From: JACJYE01 sp964432875
Lineage (GTDB): Bacteria; Bacteroidota; Bacteroidia; Chitinophagales; Saprospiraceae
Direction of reading: 5' to 3'
NCBI GenBank assembly: GCA_964432875.1
Contig: CAYSPJ010000236.1
Location: 1 to 5,331 of the forward strand
DNA length: 5,331 nucleotides
Shown one piece after another: positions 1 to 5,134 of the stretch (the stretch's first letter is position 1; each line of letters opens with the position of its first letter). The translations under genes and the position numbers were made by a program. The notes under the pieces were generated by a model that made no database searches, was not told the DNA's origin, and saw only the letters and a list, made by a program, of their open reading frames with translations.

Positions 1-330
1 ATCCTCCTCTACGTGACCCACCCCTCCGAAGCGGCGGCCCGCGAGCTGGGCAACCGCTTGCTGGAAGAAAAGCGCATCGCCTGCGCCAATTATTTCCCCA
101 TCCACAGCGGCTACTGGTGGCAGGGCGCCATCCAAGGCGATGCCGAGTGGGTCTCCATCCTCAAGACCGTGCCGGAGCAATGGGAAGCGCTGCAGGAGCG
201 CATCGCTAGCCTGCATCCCTACGAAGTGCCCTGCATCATCCGCATCGAGGCCCAGGCCAATGCGGCGTATGAGCAATGGATCCGGGATTCGGTGCGCCCG
301 GGCAGTGCTGGCGCGGGGGAAGCAGGTTGA
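1..330 (+). CDS. cutA: CutA divalent-cation tolerance protein (5' end cut by window edge)
   Basis: The reading frame is open from base 1 (ILLYVTHPSEAAA...) to a TGA at 328-330. It reads as CutA1, a small ferredoxin-like trimeric cytoplasmic protein associated with copper and divalent-metal tolerance in bacteria; its exact biochemical role is unsettled. Diagnostic blocks are all present: the VTHPSEAAARELGNRLLEEK helix region, ACANYFPI with the conserved Cys, the SGYWWQG strand, the AEWVSILKT strand, the LHPYEVPCII signature and the terminal YEQWI. CutA proteins are about 100-115 residues and normally begin only two to four residues before ILLYVT, so almost the whole gene is here and the real start lies just left of the window. 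The GTG at 13 is inside the first beta strand and is not a credible start. The C-terminal tail after WIRDSV (PGSAGAGEAG) is an unconserved low-complexity extension. Family assignment is firm; function is family knowledge. Confidence 0.95.
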   Translation: MLLYVTHPSEAAARELGNRLLEEKRIACANYFPIHSGYWWQGAIQGDAEWVSILKTVPEQWEALQERIASLHPYEVPCIIRIEAQANAAYEQWIRDSVRPGSAGAGEAG

Positions 331-368
331 AAAAAGCCTTCCCCTCCCGCGCTTTCAACAAAACCGCC

Positions 369-376
369 TATTTTTG
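369..376 (+). promoter_or_regulatory. Candidate Bacteroidota -7 element before the hydrolase gene
   Basis: TATTTTTG matches the TAnnTTTG -7 consensus of the Bacteroidota primary sigma factor at every defined position. It lies 26 bases before the ATG at 403, which would leave a leader of about 20 bases. No good TTTG-type -33 element occurs 17-23 bases upstream, so the call rests on the -7 element and its position. It would allow the hydrolase to be transcribed separately from cutA, 72 bases upstream. Confidence 0.45.
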
Positions 377-402
377 CCCCTGGATCACTAACACGCACTA
401 CC

Positions 403-1602
403 ATGAAACACCTATTGACGCCCGTGCTGCTGGCGCTCGCTATGACCGCTTTCGGACAGCCGTTCAACAACTACCGTCTGGATACGCTGGCTTTCCACAG
501 CCAGTCCGTCGGAGAAACCTTCCAGCTAGAACTTTGCTTGCCGCTAAGCCTGCCGACAGCAGCGGAGGCGGTGCGCTATCCTCTCATCATCCTGTTCGAC
601 AGCTATAATGAAAGCACCTTCCAGCACAACCTGCAGAGCATCGACATCATGACCTTCCACGGCCAGATGCCGGAGGCGGTGGTGGCAGGCATCCCCTTCA
701 CGCCGCAAAACCGCTACTACCTGACTTCCCCGACTTATCGCGACGGGGAGGCTGTCGCCGGCATCGAGCGCATGGCGAGCTTTCTGTTCGACGAGTTGAT
801 CCCCACGCTGAAGCAGCGCTATCAGGCCGCCGGGCCGGTCATCCTGCTGGGGCACTCGCGCACGGGCTTCCTGGTGAGCCATTTGATGACCCAGCGCTAT
901 GCCGAATTCCAGCTCGCCGGGGCTTTCAGCGGCTTCTGGGAGCCGGGCTTCGAGCCGGCAGACGTCGATGCCATCCTGACGGTTATCGCCGCCCACGGGC
1001 GCCCGTTCAGCTTTTATTTCTCGGCTGGCTCGCAATCGATCCAGGAAGCGGGTTATCATGCCGACTACCTGCAGTTGAGCCAGCAGCTCCAAAACGCAAC
1101 AGTGCCAGCCAACCTGCATTGGGCTTTTCACGAGCACCCCTACGCCGGGCACATGATGAACTACAACCTCTCCGTGCCCCGCGTACTGACCGAGTATTTC
1201 GGGCCTTACACCCTGGTGCTGGACGACTGGCTGGAGCATAAAGTCAAAACCCTCGAGCCGGCTACGGCCCTGGCAGCGCTGCAAGCCGATTTTACCGCCC
1301 TCTCTCAACAATATGGCGCAGAGCTGCAGCCGGGCATCACCCACTTCATTTCAATTGCCAATGTTTATCTGAATCAGGATGTTTCCGCCGCGCTGGAGGT
1401 GCTGCGCTACGGGCTGGCCTTGTATCCGCGCGATTATGACCTCAATTACTATCTGGCGTTTGCCTTGCTGGCCAAGGGCGAGCGGGAAAAGGCGGAAGGG
1501 GTGATCGCCCAAATGCTGGAGCAAGCGGCCCAGGATGAGGCCCTGGATGCGGAAGAGCGGGCGGAACTGCACGAAGCGTTCAGGGAACTACTGGAGGATT
1601 AG
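403..1602 (+). CDS. Secreted esterase-like alpha/beta hydrolase with C-terminal TPR region
   Basis: A 399-residue protein. Residues 1-19 (MKHLLTPVLLALAMTAFGQ) form a Sec signal peptide without a lipobox Cys, so export to the periplasm or outside is predicted; this fixes the ATG at 403. Residues about 40-265 read as an esterase D/enterochelin-esterase type alpha/beta hydrolase: a YPLIILFDSYNE strand, a VVAGIPFTPQNRYYLTSP segment, and the nucleophile elbow GHSRTG with Ser152. The likely catalytic His is in the HEHPYAGH block (His250 is the best candidate by position). The acid is less clear: the usual segment reads FSAGSQSIQEAG, with Glu215 the only nearby acidic residue. Residues about 312-376 look like two TPR-type helical pairs (ITHFISIANVYL..; YDLNYYLAFALLAKGEREKA). 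Such hydrolase-TPR proteins occur in Bacteroidota. The substrate cannot be read from sequence; an ester or peptide ester is a family-level guess. Confidence 0.88.
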   Translation: MKHLLTPVLLALAMTAFGQPFNNYRLDTLAFHSQSVGETFQLELCLPLSLPTAAEAVRYPLIILFDSYNESTFQHNLQSIDIMTFHGQMPEAVVAGIPFTPQNRYYLTSPTYRDGEAVAGIERMASFLFDELIPTLKQRYQAAGPVILLGHSRTGFLVSHLMTQRYAEFQLAGAFSGFWEPGFEPADVDAILTVIAAHGRPFSFYFSAGSQSIQEAGYHADYLQLSQQLQNATVPANLHWAFHEHPYAGHMMNYNLSVPRVLTEYFGPYTLVLDDWLEHKVKTLEPATALAALQADFTALSQQYGAELQPGITHFISIANVYLNQDVSAALEVLRYGLALYPRDYDLNYYLAFALLAKGEREKAEGVIAQMLEQAAQDEALDAEERAELHEAFRELLED

Positions 1603-1646
1603 GCGACTGCGCTCCGGATTTCGACGCAGGCAAGCAGCTTTTTTAT

Positions 1647-1654
1647 TAGATTTG
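1647..1654 (+). promoter_or_regulatory. Candidate Bacteroidota -7 element before the small TPR gene
   Basis: TAGATTTG fits TAnnTTTG. It sits in the 166-base gap between the hydrolase stop and the ATG at 1769, which would give a leader of roughly 105-110 bases. The nearest -33-like sequence (TTTC at 1619-1622) is 24 bases upstream, slightly beyond the usual spacing, so support is partial. The predicted leader contains a purine GA run (about 1671-1688) and no convincing structured element. Confidence 0.35.
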
Positions 1655-1768
1655 TGGTTCGGCTTGCCCAAAGAGAGAGAGGAGAGAGCCTCGCTTGGGG
1701 ATATTGCCGCGCTAAAGGTTAAGCCCTGTGCAGTCTTGCAAGTGCTTCAATACCTTAAAAATGACGAC

Positions 1769-2242
1769 ATGCAAAAGCGGATACGATTACCCCTGATTTT
1801 CCTGCTCATCGCACTGAGCCAGTTCGCATGGACGCAGAACCAGGTGGCTTATGCTGATATCAAGGCACAAAACAAGCACTTCAAATGCGATGACACCAAT
1901 CTTGACTCAGTCAACTTGACGCTCGAACATTTATTAGCCATCGACACTTTGACCCTCGCTAGCGGGCTTGATGATTATTACTACGACTTGGGCATGACTT
2001 ACTACGTCAAATCGGAAATGCATCAACAGGCGGAGTATCGGGATTTGGCAATCGCCGCATTCAACGATTGTGTGAAGGTGAACCAGGAGCGTGGCTCCGC
2101 ATACTACAACCTTAGCTTGATGTACGCTCTTCATCACCAATTGGACGAAGCGAAGCTGTATTTAGAGCTGTACAAAAAACACACCAAGAAGAAGTATTGG
2201 GACAAGGGGTTCATTGCCCGCATCGAAAAGCAGCAGGATTAG
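1769..2242 (+). CDS. Small secreted TPR-repeat protein, function unknown
   Basis: A 157-residue protein. The ATG at 1769 was chosen because it is followed directly by a signal peptide (MQKRIRLPLIFLLIALSQFAWTQ, residues 1-23). The same frame is open back to 1535, but that part overlaps the hydrolase gene and reads as Arg-rich antiframe sequence. After the signal peptide, residues about 69-105 (DYYYDLGMTYY...AIAAFNDCVKVN) and 109-142 (GSAYYNLSLMYALHHQLDEAKLYLELYKKH) have the alternating Tyr/Gly/Ala/Leu pattern of TPR helices, suggesting an exported protein-protein interaction module. A single Cys is at 40 and another at 101; there is no lipobox. No enzymatic motif is visible. Its base composition is lower in GC than its neighbours (26 of 60 G/C at 1861-1920, against 37 of 60 at 2701-2760), which may mean a different history. 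The partner is unknown; proximity to the TPR-bearing hydrolase is only suggestive. Confidence 0.8.
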   Translation: MQKRIRLPLIFLLIALSQFAWTQNQVAYADIKAQNKHFKCDDTNLDSVNLTLEHLLAIDTLTLASGLDDYYYDLGMTYYVKSEMHQQAEYRDLAIAAFNDCVKVNQERGSAYYNLSLMYALHHQLDEAKLYLELYKKHTKKKYWDKGFIARIEKQQD

Positions 2243-2396
2243 CGCTTGTTCACAATGCTTCGCCAGCCGCTATACTCCACGCCGCGCTGATCTGGCACAG
2301 ATTGTAAGGAACTCTCCAGCCCGGTTAGACGTTTGAAAATCTATCTATGTTCCACGCGGGCATGAGACGCGAAATCTTCGATAGAGCTATAGGCTA

Positions 2397-2444
2397 CAAG
2401 CTTCGAGCTCGCCCCCCGAGCGGAGCCGAGGGGCGAACAGCTTG
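2397..2444. repeat. Two-part inverted repeat (hairpin) with GAGCnnAGC loop
   Basis: The outer arms CAAGCT (2397-2402) and AGCTTG (2439-2444) are perfect inverted copies. Inside them TCGCCCC (2409-2415) pairs with GGGGCGA (2430-2436), leaving a 14-base loop containing GAGCGGAGCCGA. There is no following T-run, so it is not a classical intrinsic terminator. It may be an intergenic palindromic element or a structured RNA end. Confidence 0.6.
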
Positions 2445-2445
2445 C

Positions 2446-2529
2446 AACTCGCAGCTCACAACTCGCAACCGGAGCGTAGCGACGTCCCGTCTGAGCAAAG
2501 CGAAGCGGGATCGAAACTCACAACTCACA
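2446..2529 (+). repeat. Interrupted heptamer tandem repeat (ARCTCRC)n
   Basis: AACTCGC, AGCTCAC and AACTCGC run end to end at 2446-2466, followed by a partial AACC. After an interruption (2471-2514), AACTCAC occurs twice in tandem at 2515-2528. The period is seven bases with R/R variation at positions 2 and 6. The array ends directly before the candidate starts of the nucleotidyltransferase gene (2532, 2547). Confidence 0.6.
2485..2510. repeat. Second GAGCnnAGC-loop hairpin inside the heptamer array
   Basis: TCCCG (2485-2489) pairs with CGGGA (2506-2510), with a possible G-T closing pair on each side. The loop holds GAGCAAAGCGAA (2493-2504), a relative of the loop sequence at 2418-2429 and of GAGCGTAGCGAC at 2472-2483. 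The stem is short; the shared loop sequence is the main reason to list it. Confidence 0.45.
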
Positions 2530-2546
2530 GCATGCAAGCCCAGATC

Positions 2547-3602
2547 ATGACAACAATCCCCCCTTCCTGGCTCCTGTTCGACGCCGTGAGCGGGAGCCGG
2601 GCCTACGGCACCGCCCTGCCCGAGTCGGATGAAGACCGGCGGGGCGTCTTCGTCTTGCCCAAAGCGCAATTTTACGGCCTGGAGCACTGCCCGCAAATCA
2701 GCGACGAGCGGGGCGACCGGGTCTATTACGAGCTGGGCCGATTCTTTGAATTGCTGGCCAAGAACAACCCCAACCTGCTGGAGCTGCTGGCCATGCCCGA
2801 GGATTGCGTGCGCTTCCGCCACCCGCTCTACGCGCGCATCGAGCCGGCGCTGTTCTTGTCGAAGCTGTGCCAGCAGACCTTCGCTGGCTATGCCCTGGCG
2901 CAGATCAAAAAGGCGCGGGGGCTGAACAAAAAGATCGTCAACCCGGTGGAGCGGGAGCGCAAGTCGGTGCTAGAGTTCTGCTACGTCCTGCAGGGGCAAG
3001 GCGCTATCCCGCTCGGGCAGTGGCTGGCACAGCAGGGCTACGTGCAGGAGCGCTGCGGCCTGGTCAACATCCCGCACTTCCGCGAGGTATATGCCATCTT
3101 CTACGATGCTGCTGGCGAGCTGGGCTTCAAAGGCATCCTGGCCAAGCCTGAAGCAAACGAAGTAGCCCTGAGCTCCATCCCCAAGGGTATGGCACCCGCC
3201 GGCATCCTGTCGTTCAACAAGGACGGCTACCAAACTTACTGCAAAGATTACCGCCAGTACTGGGAATGGGTCGAGCAGCGCAACGAGTCCCGCTACGCCG
3301 GCACCCTGGCGCACGGCAAGGGCTACGACGCCAAAAACCTGATGCACACCTTCCGCCTGCTCGACATGGCCGAGGAGATCGCCCGCTTCCAGGAGATCCG
3401 CGTGCGCCGCCCCAATGCCGACTTTTTGCTGGACATCCGCCGCGGCGCTTTCGATTACGAAGATTTGCTGGAACAGGCCGAGCAGCGCCTCCAGCGCATC
3501 GAAGCGCTCTACGCCGCCAGCCACCTGCCGAAGCGGCCAGACGAGGGGAAAATCAGCCAGTTGTTGATGGAGCTGCGGGAGGAGTGGTATGGGAGGGCTT
3601 AG
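2547..3602 (+). CDS. Predicted nucleotidyltransferase, YcgL/RlaP type (DNA polymerase beta superfamily)
   Basis: A 351-residue cytoplasmic protein from the ATG at 2547; an in-frame ATG at 2532 would add five residues and cannot be excluded. The N-terminus carries the polymerase-beta nucleotidyltransferase signature: G16-S17 in SGSRAYGT, followed by SDEDRRG (residues 27-33) with metal-binding Asp28 and Asp30. The next conserved block, VYYELGRFFELLAKNNPNLLELL (59-81), is characteristic of the COG3541/PF10127 family and may supply a further acidic residue. The C-terminal half has the family's KGYDAKNLMHTFRLLDMAEE block (about 258-277) and the VRRPNADFLLDIRRG segment. Members are predicted to transfer nucleotides to RNA or another polynucleotide end, and some (RlaP) sit in RNA-repair operons with RNA ligases; no ligase is visible here, so the substrate is unknown. 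No clear ribosome-binding site precedes either ATG, and repeats lie immediately upstream. Family assignment is strong; role is inferred. Confidence 0.9.
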   Translation: MTTIPPSWLLFDAVSGSRAYGTALPESDEDRRGVFVLPKAQFYGLEHCPQISDERGDRVYYELGRFFELLAKNNPNLLELLAMPEDCVRFRHPLYARIEPALFLSKLCQQTFAGYALAQIKKARGLNKKIVNPVERERKSVLEFCYVLQGQGAIPLGQWLAQQGYVQERCGLVNIPHFREVYAIFYDAAGELGFKGILAKPEANEVALSSIPKGMAPAGILSFNKDGYQTYCKDYRQYWEWVEQRNESRYAGTLAHGKGYDAKNLMHTFRLLDMAEEIARFQEIRVRRPNADFLLDIRRGAFDYEDLLEQAEQRLQRIEALYAASHLPKRPDEGKISQLLMELREEWYGRA

Positions 3603-3610
3603 GCGGCAAA

Positions 3611-3654
3611 TGATGCTTTCACGTGCAGACCACTTGCATCAGCGAACTATTTTT
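3611..3654 (+). terminator. Weak possible terminator between convergent genes
   Basis: Nine bases after the nucleotidyltransferase stop, TGATGC (3611-3616) and GCATCA (3636-3641) form a 6-bp inverted repeat with a 19-base loop. A T-run (TATTTTTC, centred on 3650-3654) follows about eight bases later. The long loop and the gap before the T-run make this a poor intrinsic terminator. A second small palindrome, ATATC..GATAT, lies between the two stops. Confidence 0.25.
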
Positions 3655-3671
3655 CATATCTTGGCGATATC

Positions 3672-4247
3672 TCACCCCAACTCCACCCGCTCATACACCG
3701 CCTTCATCGCCAGGCTTTCTTCAATGCTCTGCAGGAGGACATCCCCCTCCAGGCCTTTGGTGTCGAAACGGCGCCAGAGGTCGGGCCCTTCGCGCCAGAA
3801 GCGGATGGCTTCGGGCTGGTCCTGGCGCAAGAGGACGTACTCTTGGAAAGAAGAGATGCTCTGGTATTCGAAGAACTTGATGTTTTGGTCGGAGCTGGCA
3901 GTGCTGGGCAAGAACGCCTCGAAGATGAGCAAGGGGTTGGTGATGGCGCTGGCCTCGGCTTCCGTCTCGATGGGTACGCCAGCTACCACCACCGCATCGG
4001 GGTAGAGGTAGTAGCGGTACTCGGGCAGGTAGATTTTTTGGTCGCTGGCGAAAATTTCCAAATCTGGCCTGCTGCCAATTTTTTTCCCTAATTCAATGAT
4101 GATGTTCCGCGCAATGCGGTTGTGGGCGATCGTCCCTCCGGCCATACGTTCTATTTTTCCATCGTAAAAAGCATAGCGTTCCCCACTGCGCCTTTCCAGC
4201 TGCAGATATTCCTCAACGGTGAAGCTTTTTTCCAGCGCAACGGTCAT
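3672..4247 (-). CDS. Uma2-family putative endonuclease (DUF820, PD-(D/E)XK fold)
   Basis: A 191-residue protein starting at the ATG whose A is base 4247 (MTVALEKSFTVEEYLQLE). The frame is open further upstream, but that extension is antiframe to the antitoxin gene, and a promoter lies just before 4247. Family landmarks in order: FTVEEYLQLE (9-18), RYAFYDGKIERMAGGT (24-39), AHNRIARNI (41-49), ASDQKIYL (67-74), YPDAVVV with Asp84 (82-88), NPLLIFEAFLPST with Glu110 (104-116), DQNIKFFEYQSI (120-131) and SFQEYVLL (133-140). These correspond to the restriction-endonuclease-like core of DUF820, in which the Asp of YPD and the Glu of the EV.SPST block are active-site candidates. Two departures are visible: Ala26 where many members have Glu in the RYE..DGE motif, and Leu113 where Ser is usual. 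Uma2 proteins are common in multiple copies in Bacteroidota and Cyanobacteria; their biological role is not settled. Confidence 0.9.
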   Translation of the reverse strand: MTVALEKSFTVEEYLQLERRSGERYAFYDGKIERMAGGTIAHNRIARNIIIELGKKIGSRPDLEIFASDQKIYLPEYRYYLYPDAVVVAGVPIETEAEASAITNPLLIFEAFLPSTASSDQNIKFFEYQSISSFQEYVLLRQDQPEAIRFWREGPDLWRRFDTKGLEGDVLLQSIEESLAMKAVYERVELG

Positions 4248-4263
4248 CGGTACGGTTTTGCTG

Positions 4264-4294
4264 CAAAGATAAGGAAAACCAGGCAGATTGTCAA
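4264..4294 (-). promoter_or_regulatory. Bacteroidota-type promoter for the Uma2 gene
   Basis: Read on the minus strand, TATCTTTG (4271-4264) matches TAnnTTTG exactly, and a CTTG (4295-4292, three of four bases of TTTG) lies 20 bases upstream, within the usual spacing. The -7 element ends 16 bases before the Uma2 ATG, so the leader would be only about 10 bases. The -33 bases overlap the stop codon (TGA, 4293-4291) of the antitoxin frame. This supports the 4247 start and independent transcription of Uma2. Confidence 0.6.
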
Positions 4295-4530
4295 GCCGCG
4301 TTTCGATCGGCCCGGGGGATGTTATCCAACAGCCCTTCCAGTTCCTGGCCGGATTCTTCCAAATCGTAATCTGCCTGCAGCCCGAGCCAAAACCGGGCGG
4401 AGGTGGCAAAGTAGCGGCTCAGCCGCAGGGCGGTATCGGCCGTGATGCGCCGTTTGCCCCTCACGATTGCGCTGACCCTCGTCTGCGGGATGTGGAGGCC
4501 TTTGACCAACTGATATTGGCTGATGCCCAA
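4291..4530 (-). CDS. HigA/VapI-like XRE-family antitoxin, start codon uncertain, no toxin partner
   Basis: The frame gives an XRE helix-turn-helix of the HigA addiction-module antidote type: GISQYQLVKGLHIPQTRVSAIVRGKRRITADTALRLSRYFATSARFWLGLQADYDLE. The IVRGKR.ITADTALRL and SARFWLGLQ.DYDLE blocks are hallmark sequences of DNA-binding antitoxins that repress their own operon and neutralise a RelE-like toxin. The listed start is a TTG at 4530, but family similarity clearly continues upstream in the same frame (PSNIHPGEVLLEEFLIPLG) to 4581, where an in-frame TAG (4584-4582) blocks it. No ATG or GTG occurs in that interval. The gene therefore either uses a non-standard start (CTG at 4551 or 4539, TTG at 4530), or has lost its start and is a recent pseudogene. 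HigB normally precedes HigA; no toxin frame is visible upstream. The stop lies 43 bases before the Uma2 ATG, on the same strand. Confidence 0.75.
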   Translation of the reverse strand: MGISQYQLVKGLHIPQTRVSAIVRGKRRITADTALRLSRYFATSARFWLGLQADYDLEESGQELEGLLDNIPRADRNAA

Positions 4531-4704
4531 CGGTATCAGAAACTCTTCCAGTAAAACCTCGCCGGGGTGGATATTGGAAGGCTACCCTTCTAATGTTGGA
4601 CAGGGATTGCGTGGCCGTGAACTGTATGCGGTGTAGAGAGGCTACATAAGGTAAGGGAACCTTTCAACCTAGGGTATTCAAAACTCCGCCCAGGGCCTTG
4701 TCTG

Positions 4705-4753
4705 CTCACGGATTTGCCGGGCGGCCAATCCGTGAGAATCCGTGCAATCCGTG
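4705..4753. repeat. AATCCGTG triple direct repeat with inverted partner
   Basis: AATCCGTG occurs three times at 4727-4734, 4737-4744 and 4746-4753 (spacings of 10 and 9). An exact 10-base inverted copy of the first unit plus AG, CTCACGGATT, lies at 4705-4714 and pairs with 4727-4736. Inside it, GCC (4716-4718) can pair with GGC (4723-4725) across one mismatch, giving a stable hairpin. No T-run follows. Confidence 0.65.
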
Positions 4754-4770
4754 GCAACAACCTCTTGGCG

Positions 4771-4783
4771 CGCCCGGAGGGCG
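4771..4783. repeat. CCCGnAGGGCG hairpin, copy 1
   Basis: CGCCC (4771-4775) and GGGCG (4779-4783) form a perfect 5-bp stem closing on GGA. The sequence CCCGGAGGGCG (4773-4783) matches the core of the copies at 5057 and 5163. Confidence 0.5.
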
Positions 4784-5033
4784 TAACAAGCCCACTCCAT
4801 TGAGCAGCTCATGGACGACGCCAAAACCGGGGCTTGGCTTCAGGAGCATGAAGTTGAGGCCTCTCTTTGAAGCTTTGCTTTAGGCCGTTCTCGTCCTCAG
4901 GGTTTCAGCTTTAAATGAAGGGTGTAGGTTATGAGGCTTTGGAGCATTGCTTTCGGCTGCTTCGAGGCTCATACAGTGTTTTGTTTTCGAGGGTGCATCA
5001 TAAGACTAACCCCTGAATATAAAGCAAAATTAA

Positions 5034-5126
5034 ATTCCACTCCACCCCCTTAATCCCCCGTAGGGCGGGGGTGGAAAAACCGCTGGACCCGTGGAATAAA
5101 CCAGGGTTAAGCATAGACTATTCCAC
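5034..5126. repeat. ATTCCAC / GTGGAAT repeats flanking a GC-rich hairpin
   Basis: ATTCCAC occurs at 5034-5040 and 5120-5126, and its inverse GTGGAAT at 5091-5097. The middle and right copies extend to an 8-bp perfect inverted pair, GTGGAATA (5091-5098) with TATTCCAC (5119-5126). The left and middle copies bracket the hairpin at 5041-5075. Confidence 0.5.
5041..5075. repeat. CCCGnAGGGCG hairpin, copy 2, with alternative pairing
   Basis: CCCCCG (5055-5060) pairs with CGGGGG (5066-5071) around the loop TAGGG. The same G-run can instead pair in a 9-bp outer stem, TCCACCCCC (5041-5049) with GGGGGTGGA (5067-5075), so the two structures exclude each other. No adjacent T-run is present on either strand. 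Confidence 0.6.
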
Positions 5127-5134
5127 AGAGCCTG

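Larger units (their letters stand above)
2243..2546. other. About 300-bp intergenic region with hairpins and heptamer repeats
   Basis: No supported gene lies here. The left part (2243-2396) shows no clear promoter: TATCTATG at 2342-2349 is one mismatch from TAnnTTTG but has no properly spaced partner and is about 200 bases from the next start. It contains a short CGCG..CGCG inverted pair at about 2355-2370. The right part (2397-2530) is a composite of two hairpins and a 7-base tandem repeat, listed separately. An in-frame TTG at 2442 would extend the downstream gene through this repeat; the resulting Ser/Gln-rich peptide is not protein-like, so this stretch is taken as non-coding. Confidence 0.6.

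Noticed and set aside
544..1344. Long minus-strand open frame (266 codons) opposite the hydrolase
   Set aside because: It is the antisense shadow of a well-supported gene, has no recognisable motif, and the plus-strand frame carries the signal peptide and GHSRTG motif.
1607..1646. Intrinsic terminator after the hydrolase (CTGCG..CGCAG then a T-run)
   Set aside because: The 5-bp stem is separated from the T-run by about 10 bases and has a 13-base loop, so it is not a convincing terminator.
1535..1768. N-terminal extension of the small TPR protein
   Set aside because: It overlaps the hydrolase gene in another frame, is Arg-rich and unlike a protein, and a clean signal peptide starts at 1769.
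2332..2349. Promoter for the nucleotidyltransferase (TTTG ... TATCTATG)
   Set aside because: The two boxes are only six bases apart, the -7 box has a mismatch, and the start lies about 200 bases away.
2442..2546. N-terminal extension of the nucleotidyltransferase from TTG 2442
   Set aside because: It translates the heptamer repeat into low-complexity Ser/Gln/His sequence; family similarity begins after the ATG at 2547.
2970..3524. Minus-strand open frame (184 codons) opposite the nucleotidyltransferase
   Set aside because: It is explained by high GC and codon bias of the plus-strand gene; the translation shows no domain.
4248..4409. N-terminal extension of the Uma2 protein
   Set aside because: It overlaps the antitoxin gene in another frame, and a promoter with a short leader lies just before the 4247 start.
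4698..4883. 61-codon plus-strand frame as a gene
   Set aside because: It runs through the AATCCGTG repeat and a hairpin; the product is Pro/Arg-rich with no recognisable motif or start signal.
4915..5016. 33-codon plus-strand frame (MKGVGYEALEHCFRLL...)
   Set aside because: Too short, no ribosome-binding site or promoter, no family recognised.
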